The position numbers were made by a program, and so were the translations under genes. Positions 47,296 to 58,515 of a DNA stretch of 64,000 bases are shown here, one piece after another; the stretch's first letter is position 1; each line of letters opens with the position of its first letter. Where the stretch lies: positions 50,910,581 through 50,974,580 of the forward strand of contig OX442314.1 in NCBI GenBank assembly GCA_949358305.1, read 5' to 3'. The notes under the pieces were generated by a model. The model saw only the letters and a list, made by a program, of their open reading frames with translations. It made no database searches and had not been told where the DNA came from. The stretch comes from Strigamia acuminata (lineage: Eukaryota > Arthropoda > Chilopoda > Geophilomorpha > Linotaeniidae).

Positions 47296-50200
47296 TTACC
47301 CTATCTGGTCCCTCAGCGCAATAGCGGGCAACTTCCCTCCGCGGGGACGTAGGATTGGAAGATTAACGGCTGGCGGTGGCGGAGGAAGGCCATCGGGCAG
47401 CGACGTGGTCAGATTTGCTGGATTCTCTGATTCGTTAATGAAGAATTGAGCGTGGCCGGGAGGTCCGTCCGTGCTGCTTCTTCTTTCATGTACCCAGATT
47501 TGGGTCGAAGCGGGGAAGCGGCTGGGACATCGGCGCATTCGCTGCGTTTCCGGCGGGGTGAGGGGCTCTCGGTGAGCCCGCTGGAGCCGTTGGTGAAGGA
47601 TCGGGTCGTTGGTCAACCTTATTTCCTTCGCCATCCACTGTAGGAATGATTCGCCTTGGCGATGAGTGGCCAGCAGGGCCTGACGAGTTGCCTCCGACAT
47701 CTGCAGATTGGGGTATTCCACTTCCAATCGCAGGTAGAGTTGGGTCGGCGCGGGTGCCGGTGGAGGCGGAGGCGGCGGAGATGGCGGTAGGGGAATCTCC
47801 AACGGTGGAGTCGTCTCCTCTATGGACAGGGCGTCCATGCTCGTAGAGGGCGGCGAGGGCGATGGTAGCGGTGGAGTTTGGGGTCCCTTGCGCGATCGCT
47901 TCGGGACCAGCTTCGGTCGCTTGCTCGATCTTCGTTCCTTCGGGAATACCGGCTTTGGAGACGGGGTATAACTTTGGCCCATAGGTTCGGGAGGAACCGT
48001 CTCGGCCACCATGGTGGGGCGGACGGCTTCCCTCTGAGCGGTTGCTTCCTCGGCGACTTTCCGCAGTAATGTCGGATGAACTCCTGGGTTCCTGTAACGG
48101 AACGCCAATGAACGTAGTTTTGCAAACTGGAAATTCGGATTTTTTATGGAGCGGGCCAGCTCGAACCGGAGGTCGGCTGCGGCTGGCGTAAACTCGGCCC
48201 AAAGCTGGTAAAGGGCTCTGTTCAGAAATACGCCCTCTCTGTCTATGATGGTCCAGGCGGCCATCGACTGTCGACCGTCCAGGAAGAGGGCCGGAGATAG
48301 AATCTCAGACATCACCCGCGTCACCTCGGTGTTTAAGCTGCTCCGGTTGAACGGCAGGGCGCGGTTTGGATCCGCCGAAAAAGTGGCGGACAGTTTGCGC
48401 ATTTGGGCTATCGCCCAATTGATGTGTTCCGTCTGAGCGGCGTCCACCTGCGTCAAGGCCCGTTCGGCGGTAGCGGGGTGCTCACATTCAGCCTGGTGGG
48501 CCTGTAGTTCTCCCAAGGTGGGATTCGCTGCCTCTCGTCGATTTCGGGCATCCCGCTCTTTCTCCTCGTACCACATGGCGTCACGAGCCGGCCTTGGTGC
48601 CTGGGTTGGCGGAGGGACCGGCGGGGGAGCTAATCCTGGTGGTTGGTGCGGGACGTATTCTAGGAACGCCTCGCCTGGTCGCATGCTCCCAGGGGGCGTC
48701 CATCTAGTTATGGCTGGCGGTGGAGCCTCAAGGAGAGGCGGCCAGCTCGGTTGGACAGGATGGAAGGTTGGTACGGACGGCGCAGCTACGGTTTGGCTTG
48801 CGGAGGATGTCGGCCGGTTTGCGGAGAACCCGCGGAAGGCGCTGGTGAGTACCTCCGCCAGCTCTCTGCGGGACATGGGCTTTTCCGGCTCTATTTCTTC
48901 GTCTAGATCCATCTTTTCTTCGATGGTTTCGCACCATCCTTCGGGTCCCTTCTTCCGATTGGAGGACGACACGGCTGCGGGTTCGGCTCTTGGTGAGTCC
49001 GAACTACCGGCGGCGGTCGGCCTCTTCTCGGCGGCGGCGAGTTTCGCTAGCAGGGTTTGCATTCTTTGCCTGCGGCGAGCTCTGCTCTTCCGATTGCGCC
49101 TGGTATTGGCGGTTGCGACGTGCGAAGGGGTCACCAAGTCTCTTCGGATTTTGTACGGAGGTTCCGCTTGGTCGAACATGGTCGACTCTTCGTCCGACGG
49201 CCGGACGGTGCGTACTAGGAAAAGAGAAGGCGTGACTGCGGTAGCCGCTTGTCTCTCCTGTTCGTCGACCTGGTCGCTCCACGAGTTGGACGGTCCGGCT
49301 TCTGGATCCAGTCGCAATTCGTTGGATGAGGCGGGTACAATCACAACTGAGCGCAGGCCTCCCGACTGGACGACCGTTTGAGTTCTCGAGTCGCAACTGT
49401 TCGAATGGCCGGGTTGCGTCCCACTCGTCGACGGGCCGCTCTCCTCGGTGGAGAGGGCCTGCCTAATCTGAGCGGGGCCGCCGTTTGAGCTTGAGGCCTG
49501 TCTCTTCAGCCTCCTGACTCGTGTGCCGCTCTGTAGGATACCGACACGGTGCAGCTGCCACATCTCGGCTTGAGTGGCGATAAAGCCGACGGGCGGCACC
49601 CATGGTGTTGCTTGGCGGTCTTCGCGGGCTTCTCGTAACCATTCTTTGATTTCTCCTGTCGAGAAACCATTCCGCTCCAAAACTCGTATTACGGCACTGG
49701 TTGCCGTTCGCTCTAGGTGAGCGATCTCCTCGCGGACGATTCGTCTCCGCTCTTCTGGCGTTGCGGCGTTGCGCCACCGAAGGCCGGTGTGCTCGTCCGC
49801 TTCGGTACCACCGTACCGGGCTCGAAGTAGCTCCGAAAAGATAGGGCTCGACGGATTAAAGGCGGGATTAATCCGTGGCCCCACTCTCTCTCGCATTTTT
49901 CTGGGCAAACATTCGACCAGCGTCCTCGATCGGTCAAAGTATTCTTCGATCGCTCGGGAGTAGCGTAATCTCAGGGCCCAGACATCGGTGTCTTCCTCTG
50001 GATACGCTAGCCGGATGAATTCTGGCATCGCTAACCGGAAGATATTGCCCTTGGTGGGCACTGTAGACGGCAGGGCGTCCCATGATTGTAGCGGGTCGAC
50101 CTGAAGTATTAAAAACATTTTAATTTCGATGCTCTTTTTATCAATATTTGGAATAAAAATTGCGAGATCGGCGGTGGCACCAAAATTTCTTTCGGTTGTG

Positions 50201-50761
50201 GCCGCTCCTCTCTGTCCTGATTATTCGCAGGTCCGCGGTGGTTGGCCGCTGGTGTAGCTCAGTCTTTCTCTTGCTACCTTTTTTAGATTCAGCAGGTCCG
50301 CTCAAAACAACGTCGCGTAATATAAAAGAATCGGTTGTTTTTATTTAAGCTTTTCTACTCGTATTTAATTTATTACGAAGTTTCAACGTTACTTTAAGGT
50401 TTTAATTTTTTCTAAGTTTTAGCGACGCCATCTTGGCAAACAATTCCTTTGTCTGGGTTTGGAGATCGGAGATCTTCGAGCACGAAAAAGGTTTCCGCGC
50501 CCGAGCTCCGATTCTACCGAAAATCAACAAAATAAATACAAAAAAGAATTCATCAGTCAAGTTATCACGCGCCACAATCCGACATGGTGTCGGATGTCGG
50601 CGGATTACATTTTTCGATCTTACGGGAAGATCTTATGTTACCTGTGGTTGTTGCTCCGGCTCATCCCAATCTTCTTCCTCCGCCTCGATGACCAATCCTT
50701 CGCTCTCGTCTCTGGAGGACGAGGCGTCGAAGTCAATTCTCGGGTTGCGTCGATCAGCCAT
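47296..50761 (-). CDS. Spliced 974-aa protein of element A, family unknown
   Basis: Exon 1, complement of 50642..50761, gives MADRRNPRIDFDASSSRDES and an acidic end (EAEEEDWDEPEQQPQ); donor GTAACA. Exon 2, complement of 47296..50100, follows acceptor TTAATACTTCAG in phase 0 and runs 934 codons to a stop 36 bp before the LTR. Residues ~41-230 are globular and helical (FRLAMPEFIRLAYPEEDTDV; EIAHLERTATSAVIRVLERN). A basic, NLS-like run (RRNRKSRARRRQRMQ) lies near 375-390, a second helical domain at ~590-740, a polyproline run (LPPSPPPPPPPAPAP) near 810-830, and a last helical domain after it. Position suggests a gag role, but there is no CCHC knuckle and no protease motif. Large antisense frames (e.g. 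48518..49381) are G+C-driven shadows. Confidence 0.7.
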
Positions 50762-50855
50762 CAAGAGAAAATCTAATTATTCGAGAAGAAAAGAGGTTCT
50801 GAAAACGATTTCACGGGGAAATCGTCAGGAACGCGTGCTTTTCGTGTCAGCGAAC

Positions 50856-51208
50856 TGTTAAATCCGTAGTCTTGATTCGATTTCAGTTCTCAATAAAAGT
50901 CCGTTCGTTTCACAGCACAAATTAGTCCATTTTATTTGCTCTGATCCATTCGTTCACATAGTGTTGTTGTACACTAATTTTGTAATTTTTATACACTGTT
51001 TTAGATGAGACTTTCTACACTGTCATTACTGTTTACAAGTTCAAATCGTTCTGTTTTTAAACTCTAGTTTCCCTTGGTTACATCAATCATGTAATAATGT
51101 TCACGCTACATCATGTCAATCAATTATATCAGTACGTGACAACAAACAATTTGGATAATTAATACAATTTGCAATTAAAAACTAAATTACAATCTGCTCA
51201 ATCTAACA
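50856..51208 (-). repeat. 3' LTR of the Gypsy element
   Basis: 353 bp, TGTTAGATTG.. to ..GGATTTAACA in minus orientation. Preceded by the purine tract at 51209..51217. Confidence 0.95.
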
Positions 51209-51226
51209 TCTCCCCAGGAAATTTAC

Positions 51227-54013
51227 TTAATTTCCTTTACGCGCGCGACGCCACGCTGATGTCGTTGATGCTGGATACGGTCGGTAACTCTTTGCTGCGA
51301 CGTGCCTCCTTGACTGTCGAACTCCGTCACTCCACATGGTACCATAACCATCTTGTTCGCCGGGTTGTGCCGCGTCCTGATCCGCGACCACGTCCAACGG
51401 CTGAGCAATGTTGGTGGCCAGCGTATCCAAACGTTTGAGAGTTTGGGCAACATCCAACGGTGCATCAACCGGTACTGCTGGTAAGGTATCTATATTAGTT
51501 GGAATATTTCTAGTTACCACCACTGGAAAGTTCTCCGGTTGAGGCCTGATAAAGCGTCTTCTTAAATGGTTGATGTGCTTGATGTTTTCAAGTTCCGTCA
51601 CTGTTGATTTCACCAGATATCGCACACTCCCTAGCTTCTCTATTATCACGCCTTCCTCCCACTTTCCTAGTGGTGTCAAAACTCACACTAAATCATCCTG
51701 TTCTAGTGTTCTCCCCGGCTTGGTCATCTGCAAGGTATTAGCAAAATTCGGAGTGGTCACTGTCAAATGGGTTTTCACCTTCCAATTAAACATAAGTTCA
51801 ACTGGCATTAAACCAGTTCCTGCTGACGGTGTGTTGTGTTGGTGAAACATGAACTTGACCATCCCGAGCGTTGTTTGACCAATGTTTAGCTTGCGCATTC
51901 CATTCTTAAACGTTTGAACCGCCCGTTCCGCTGGACCATTTGATTGAGCATGGTACGGCGGTGAAAACTTTTGATGAATGCCGTTAGCTACGTAAAAACG
52001 TCGAAGTTCCTCGGATCGGAAAGGCGGTCCATTGTCCGTGACCACCACGTCCGGTAAACCAAAGATTGCAAACCATCTCATTGCCTGCACCATCACAGCG
52101 CTGGCCGTCGTCGTTGTCATCTTCGCAACCTCGATCCAGTTGGTGAATACATCAACCAAAACCAAAAACTTCTCCTGGTCGAGGTCAGCGAAGTCCATGT
52201 GTATCCGACTCCACGGACGGGCAGGTGTCGGCCACGGAACCGGTTGAGCTTTAACGGGCAATGCCCTGACGTGTTGACATTGCACGCAGCTCCGCACGAA
52301 ATCTTCGATGTTTTCATCCACCTTGGGCCACCAGTAGGCAATCCTGGCAAGCCTCTTCATTGCCACGATCCCCGGGTGGCCCATGTGTAATTGCTGGAGA
52401 GCGCGCTGACGCAATGCCTTCGGCATTACCACGCGGTGCCCTCGTAGCAAAACACAATCTTCGATTGTCAATTGGTCCGCCATGGCAATTAGTTTTGATA
52501 TCTGCCCACCAATGGTTCCCGTCCGCTCTCTGTTCCTCAGAATGCCAATTGCTCTGGAAATGTTGACATCTGCACAAGATTCACTCTTGATGTCGTCCCA
52601 TGTGATAGGTGAGTCTTCTAAGGTAACAAACATTAATTCCCTCCTGGTGATTACCTCCGGTGGTGATTCCAGTGATTGCCGCAACGGCAACCTGCTGAGT
52701 GCGTCCGCGTTCAGGTGCTCTGTTCCTCTTTGATATTCTATAATATAGTCAAAGGAGCTTAGGAACAGCATCCACCTCAACATCCGAAGCGGCACCACCT
52801 CCGGAATTGGCTTCTTGCGGCCAAACAGTCCCAACAGTGGCTTGTGGTCTGTTATGATGAGAAATGAATGACCCAGCAAATACATAATAAACCGTTTTAC
52901 ACCAAATATTATCGATAATGCCTCTCGATCTAACTGCGAATAGTTTCGTTCGGTTTGGCTCATAGTTCTAGATGCATAGGCCACTGGACGTTCTTGATCG
53001 CCGATGCGATGCGCCAAAACTGCCCCAACGCCCACTGGGGACGCGTCGGCGGCTAACACAATCTGATGTTTGGCGTCGAACGGCATCAACACAGTCGGTG
53101 ATACCAAAACGCGCTTTATGCTTGCAAAGGCCGTCTGGTGTACATCGTTCCATGTCCACTCAATCCCTTTTTGCAACAATTGGTAAAGAGGGGTGAGGAC
53201 TGTAGCCATATTTGGCAAAAACATGGAATAAAAGGTGATCAATCCCAAAAATGCTCGTAATTCATGAATATTAGTTGGTGATGGTGCTGCGGTTATGGCC
53301 AAAATCTTCGCCTGTAACGGCGCAATGCCAGCCTTCGAGACCCGGAACCCCAAAAAATCCACCGCTTCTGCCATAAATATGCATTTAAGCTTACACAACC
53401 TCATTCCGATGTCTCGAAACCGCTGAAACACCTTACGCAATGTTACCAAATGGTGGTCCCTGGTCTTCGATGGCAGGAGCATGTCGTCCTGGTAAGGGCG
53501 AACCTCCCGAATATCACGAAATTCTTCTTCTATGGTTCGTTGGAACTCCCCGGCAGCTGTAATGATTCCAAAAGGCATACGTGTTACACGGTATAGTCCC
53601 ATGTGGGTGTTGACCGCCACAAGATATGACGATTCCTCGTCCAACTCGCGCTGCTGGTAGGCCTGCTGTAAATCCATTTTTGAAAACAATATCGCGTCAC
53701 CTATTGACGCCAAAATGTCCGGTATCTTGGGAAGGGGGTACGGATGTGGGTAAAGAGCGAGATTAATCGTGGAGCGGTAATCGCCACACAAACGCACCTC
53801 CCCGTCCTTTTTCGGTACTACAACAAGAGGGGTGGCCCAACGACTGTACTTGATTGGCACAAGAATTCCTTGTCGTTGAAGATCCAGAATTGCCGCTTCC
53901 ACTTTGCTACGCAAGGCCATCGGTACCACTCGCGGTCTAAAAAATTTGGGTGGCACCGAGGTGTCAACCTCGAGATGAAGGGGTGGGCCCTTGTAGTGCC
54001 CCAAACCGGGCAA
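51227..54013 (-). CDS. pol: Gypsy pol: RT, RNase H, integrase (one in-frame TGA)
   Basis: Reached from gag by a -1 frame change at the T-run. RT: ATPLVVVPKKDGEVRLCGDY, MDLQQAYQQ, RMPFGIITAAG, catalytic YQDDML. RNase H: VLAADASPVGVGAVL, LDREALSIIFGVKRF, TDHKPLLGLF. Integrase: zinc region HMGHPGIVAMKRLARIAYWW to CVQCQ, then HMDFADL, VVTDNGPPFRS and HAQSNGPAERAV (DD35E). A TGA at 51685..51683 interrupts at LEQDDLV; the same frame continues with GKWEEGVIIEKLGSVRYLVK (GPY/F-like end) to 51227. Otherwise intact. Confidence 0.93.
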
Positions 54014-55886
54014 AAAAAATGTCGTTATATTCGAGGAGCAACTCCTCTAAACTCTTTGGCTGCTCGGGGTTATCCTCCATCTTGTTTACGTGCGACGCAA
54101 GGTGTGCCGTTCGTCCGCACGTCCGCCCTAAACTGTCCAAAATATTTCTCCCGATCAAATTTGGCCCACCGTCCTCGACCACGAGTATGTTAGCTGGTAC
54201 GGCCATTTTATCGTCCGTCAAAATCACATTTATTCGCCCATAAACGAACACCCGGTGTCCCGTATAAGTACGCAATACCTCATTCGTTGATCTAAGTGAC
54301 GGTGCCGTTTCAATTTCTGGCCATAATGACTGGTACGAACCATAGGTAATCAAAGTCTGTTTGCTCCCGGTGTCGATTTGAAATTTCAACGGCCGCCCAT
54401 CCAGGTGTACATCGATCTCGATTGGCGGTATCCGTGACACCCCGCTTGAGACCATAAACACGTAGTAATCGTCGTCCGTTTGATGTTGCTGTGCTCCTTG
54501 GCCCTGTTGCGGTGTGAACTGCCGTTGCTGTTGATATCGTTGTTCGTGTTGCTGTTGCTGTTGTTGTTGAAACTGCTGCTGTCGACGTTGATCCCAAATA
54601 TAATCAGTGTTTTGGCGTGTTTGGCCCTGAAAACCACCAGTTGCTTGATCCACCGGTGACTGCTGAAGGAACTGTTGTTGTTGTGGCTGTTGTTGCGACT
54701 GTTGCATCGATTGTTGCGTCACATATCGTAGTTGCCGCTGATACGGTTGCTGCTGTTGTTGCGATAAATCCCCGTTACTCAATTCGTTTATCCAATTCAC
54801 AGGCACTCGGCGCTGATTAAATGGTAAAAATTCTCCGCGGGGGCGTTGTCTGCGCTCTTGTTGTTGTTGTTGTTGGTGTTGTTGTTGCCCCGGGTCCGCT
54901 CGCATGCATACCCTGGCCAGGTGTCCAATTCCACCACAGCGGTAACACTTTGCGTCGAGGAATGGACAAGGTAGATTCTTGTGATCTCCTCCGCATCGTT
55001 TGCACTTGCCGGTCAACTGGGTGATTGTCGTAGTCGGGCGTCCAGTCATGTTGCCTAAACGAGATGTAAATGGTTGGCCACGTGCTCTTCCGCGCCCTAA
55101 ATTTCCGTATTGACGTCCGCCCTGGCTAGTTGGTGTGTAACTTGATCCCGAAGCGTCCATTCCGTAGACGTCCGATAATCCTACCAATTGTGTTTTGTCC
55201 GTGTCAAGTGGTGTCGTGGTCGATGAAGAGTCTTTTTGTTTTTTATAGACCAGCTGCCCCTGGACCGCTGCTTCGGCTGCCAGGGCAAGCTTGACCGCTT
55301 TTGCCAAGTCTAGCGTCTCCTCTTCGAGCAAACGCAACCGTAGTTTGTCGTTATTGATTCCAGTTATAAACTGGGTGAGGATTGCCTCATCGTTTGTGTC
55401 TTTTCCCGGGAATTTACACAATCGCGCCTGTGCGCGCAAATCCGCAACAAATTTCGCTATTGATTCCCCGGGCTGCCGTCGTATACCTGCTAGCTTGTAT
55501 TTTTGCACATGAGGTCTTGTTATGGCTTGGTAATGTTCCGTTAATTTCGTCACGACCCCGTCCAACGTTGCTTTCTCTATCGTTTCCGGATATAACAAGT
55601 CCCTCAACAAACCATAAACCTCCGTACCAATCACCGACGTTAACAGCTGCTTCTGCTCCGACTCTTTCACGTGGTTTAAGACACAAAAGTCTTTAAATTG
55701 ATGTACATACTGTGACCATGCTTCTTCTGATTTCCCGGTGAAAGGAAGGATCGTTCCCAGGAGGTGTGATGGTTTGTCGGTTTGCGCCTTTACTAGAGAT
55801 GAAATCGCCGCAATTAACTCGGCGGTCGAAACTGGTGTCACCGTGGACAGCGCCGTTGATGATGTCGATTTCGCGGGATCGGTCAT
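53964..55886 (-). CDS. gag: Gypsy gag-protease
   Basis: Starts at ATG 55886 (MTDPAKSTSSTALSTVTPVS); the more upstream Met comes from the copia LTR. The capsid-like region (LGTILPFTGKSEEAWSQYVH, KYKLAGIRRQPGESIAKFVA) is followed by two zinc knuckles, CKRCGGDHKNLPC (irregular) and CYRCGGIGHLARVC, a long Gln-rich stretch, and an aspartic protease with FQIDTGSKQTL and LIGRNIL. The frame ends at 53964 just past a run of eight T (54019..54012), beyond which the homologous protein continues in the -1 frame as pol. 640 residues. Confidence 0.92.
   Translation of the reverse strand: MTDPAKSTSSTALSTVTPVSTAELIAAISSLVKAQTDKPSHLLGTILPFTGKSEEAWSQYVHQFKDFCVLNHVKESEQKQLLTSVIGTEVYGLLRDLLYPETIEKATLDGVVTKLTEHYQAITRPHVQKYKLAGIRRQPGESIAKFVADLRAQARLCKFPGKDTNDEAILTQFITGINNDKLRLRLLEEETLDLAKAVKLALAAEAAVQGQLVYKKQKDSSSTTTPLDTDKTQLVGLSDVYGMDASGSSYTPTSQGGRQYGNLGRGRARGQPFTSRLGNMTGRPTTTITQLTGKCKRCGGDHKNLPCPFLDAKCYRCGGIGHLARVCMRADPGQQQHQQQQQQERRQRPRGEFLPFNQRRVPVNWINELSNGDLSQQQQQPYQRQLRYVTQQSMQQSQQQPQQQQFLQQSPVDQATGGFQGQTRQNTDYIWDQRRQQQFQQQQQQQHEQRYQQQRQFTPQQGQGAQQHQTDDDYYVFMVSSGVSRIPPIEIDVHLDGRPLKFQIDTGSKQTLITYGSYQSLWPEIETAPSLRSTNEVLRTYTGHRVFVYGRINVILTDDKMAVPANILVVEDGGPNLIGRNILDSLGRTCGRTAHLASHVNKMEDNPEQPKSLEELLLEYNDIFFARFGALQGPTPSSRG
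54012..54019 (-). promoter_or_regulatory. Possible -1 frameshift site (T-run)
   Basis: Minus-strand ATT TTT TTT GCC contains the slippery form T TTT TTT. A one-base backward slip gives TTG CCC GGT and enters the pol frame exactly. It could equally be a one-base expansion of the run or a sequencing error. Confidence 0.45.
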
Positions 55887-55980
55887 ATTGATTGCTACGA
55901 AACAAAGTGCAATTACTGCTACGAATACTAAACGTAATATACGAACGGCAGACACGTATCTCAACCAATGAAGTCGATTA

Positions 55981-56298
55981 TGTTGAAAGTGTTTATTAAA
56001 TTGTGTAGAATGCATAAATCCGCAATGGTGTGGAAAAGATCCAGTTGAGCAATAAAAAGTCAGGTGTTCTCAGGTGTGAACCAAAACATAGAGTGAGAGT
56101 TTATTGTCAAGGCATGTGACTCCCAAGGTATACAGAGCCACCTATAGGCATAATATATAACATATATATGTGAAAATATAGCAAACACTCGTAACGTTAA
56201 ATGCAATAATCGGTAAATATATACAGAACAATGTGTGGCATTATAGCTTGATGATACGACATAAATACAGTACAATTGGCAAATATCACAATTCAACA
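55981..56298 (-). repeat. 3' LTR of the copia element
   Basis: 318 bp, TGTTGAATTG.. to ..CTTTCAACA in minus orientation. Confidence 0.95.
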
Positions 56299-56928
56299 AT
56301 CGGCCCCCTCGTATAATCAAGCACGTAGAGTGTTGAGATCAATTAGAAAACGATTACAGAAGTTAACAAGGTCAGTCTTATCGACTGACTTGGTGAATAT
56401 ATCAGCAAGATTACATTTTGTTCCCACATGGGCGATTTGGAGGTTATCTCTCCTTACCAGTTCTCGAATAAAATGATACCTTATATCGATGTGCTTAGTT
56501 TTGCGATTTTCTATATTCGATTTCGTAAAATCCACAGTGGAGATATTGTCGCATAAGACGTGATGGTAAAACTTATCCGCCAAATTGGGAACAATCTCAT
56601 GCAATACTCGAACAATCCAAATGTAGTCCTTCACCGTTTCCGTGAGGGCTACATATTCCGCTTCCATGGTGGACAGCGTAACATTTCGTTGCTTGAAGGT
56701 TCTCCAGTAGATCGGTGCATTTCCCAATGTCACTAGAGTTCCTCCAACGGAAATCCGATCGTCTCTGTTGTTAGCGTAATCTGAGTCGCTATAGCCAACA
56801 ACTTCAATTCGACTGTTTGGAAAAAGCATCAGTCCAAGATTCCTTGTTGTTCTCACGTAGCTAAGCAAATCCAGCAATGTGATCCAGTGTTCCCATCCTG
56901 GGTTGGCTTGGAATTGGCTGAGAATATT

Positions 56929-58515
56929 AGGGGGTTTCATTATATGAATGATTTTGCAATTTTGTGATTTTGCATTAATCACAAAATCATTATTTTTTGA
57001 TGCCTCCAAAAATGGGATTACATTGGATTAACCCAGTCAATTTTGCAATTGTGTGATCTGGACAACTTTGTGATTTTTGAGTATTGCCATGTGATATCTG
57101 TTCTACCAATCACATTCACATTCAATAAAGTACAAGAGAGTAAAAACACAAAATCCCAAAAACATCTAAAAGGTAGTTTTTGTGATTTTGATAAGAAGTG
57201 ATTTTGAGGCTTGTGAAACTCAAAACAAAATGGAGGCATCCAAGCTCTATCTAAGTGGCCAACTTGTATCCTTGTATATCATTAATATGCTGATGCATCC
57301 ATGACTGTATAACAGCTAGGAAACTCAATTAATGGCTCTGGTGCAATCTGTGAAACTTATATTTATTAAAATGTACCTTTTTAAAAAAAATTTTGTTCCA
57401 TCACACAGGGTGAGTCCAAAGTCTGGAAACACCTTTTTTTCTTGAAAATAACCGAAGATATATCTATTCTATTGATGTAGGCATATAGGAAGTTGATGGT
57501 GGGCTATCCAGTGGTGATCTTAAATTTGACCCGGAAGGTCATCTTCAAGGTCATTCACTTTCTAACTTTTAAACCGTTTAAGATACAGCAAAATTTCCAA
57601 TTACAAAGTTGTAGAGCACCATCAAATTAGTATTATGCAACTTATCTTAGTCACTTTAAGTAAAATTGTTTTTTTTAAAAAAATAAAAACAAATCAGCAA
57701 ATTGAAAATTTTTATTCCTATAAAAATAAAATAATTTAGACATTAAAAAAAGACAGTGGTTTTACTTGTTTACTTACATAATAATGCAAATTTCAATACA
57801 TTTATTGAAGAAATTTAGTACTTTTGCAGTAGAAATTTAAGTTTTGTCACAATGGCTGGCTTTACTTCAGCTGATTTGTTTTCATTTTAAAATGAAAACA
57901 TTTAAATTAAGATGTCTAAGATAAATTGTATAGTACTAATTCGATCGTGTTCTACAACTTTGTAATTGGAAATTTTGCTGTATCTTAAACGGTTTAAAAG
58001 TTAGAAAATGAATGACCTTGAAGATGACCTTCTGGGTCAAATTTAAGGTTTCCACTGAATAGCCTACCATCGACTTCCTATATGGCCACAACAATAGAAT
58101 TGACATATCTTTGGTCATTTGCAAGAAAAAAAGGTGTTTCCAGACTTTTGACTCACCCTGTAAAACTAGTTATTTTGCATCACATTTTAAAATTGGTTGG
58201 ATATAACTAAAACCCAATATGATGGATAGGAAGTCATGTGACTATTTAAATAATTGCAAAATTGCAAAATCATGAGATTGTTTTTGCAACTAATTGTTAA
58301 TCACAATTTGTGATGGCCACTTGGATTGAGCTTGGCTGCTGCCATTTTGCCAAAATAGCAAAACTACCTTTGATTTTGTGATTGTGTATTTTTTCTGTTT
58401 TGTGTTTTTGCAATTATGCACACGATTGGTGGAACTGATATCATGTGACAAATCCAAAAGTGCAAAATTGCTAAAGTTGCAAAATTGCAAAATTGCTTAA
58501 TTAATGAAACCCCCT
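56929..58515. mobile_element. PIF/Harbinger-like MITE in copia pol (level 4)
   Basis: Ends AGGGGGTTTCATTA and complement, flanked by ATT (56926..56928, 58516..58518). The 3-bp duplication is supported by the copia frame: removing one copy restores the conserved YAINILSQF. Subterminal TTTTGCAATTTTG words fill both arms. 842 bp without the inner MITE. No coding. The 3-bp duplication fits PIF/Harbinger; a TA duplication with GGGGG tips is less likely. Confidence 0.85.
57416..58160. mobile_element. 745-bp mariner-like MITE (level 5)
   Basis: Tips CAGGGTGAGTCCAAAGTCTG and complement. TA follows on the right; the left neighbour is CA. Inverted repeats extend over about 250 bp. Shares its core with the elements at 9526 and 33091 and has the same length as the latter. 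Confidence 0.88.

Noticed and set aside
48518-49381. 287-codon plus-strand open frame, and others between 47446 and 49963
   Set aside because: They lie antisense to the 974-aa gene in G+C-rich DNA, have low-complexity composition, and show no splice or start context.
55884-56015. Upstream Met at 56015 as the Gypsy gag start, which would add a hydrophobic leader
   Set aside because: The first residues are encoded by the inserted copia LTR (55981 onward); the natural start is ATG 55886.
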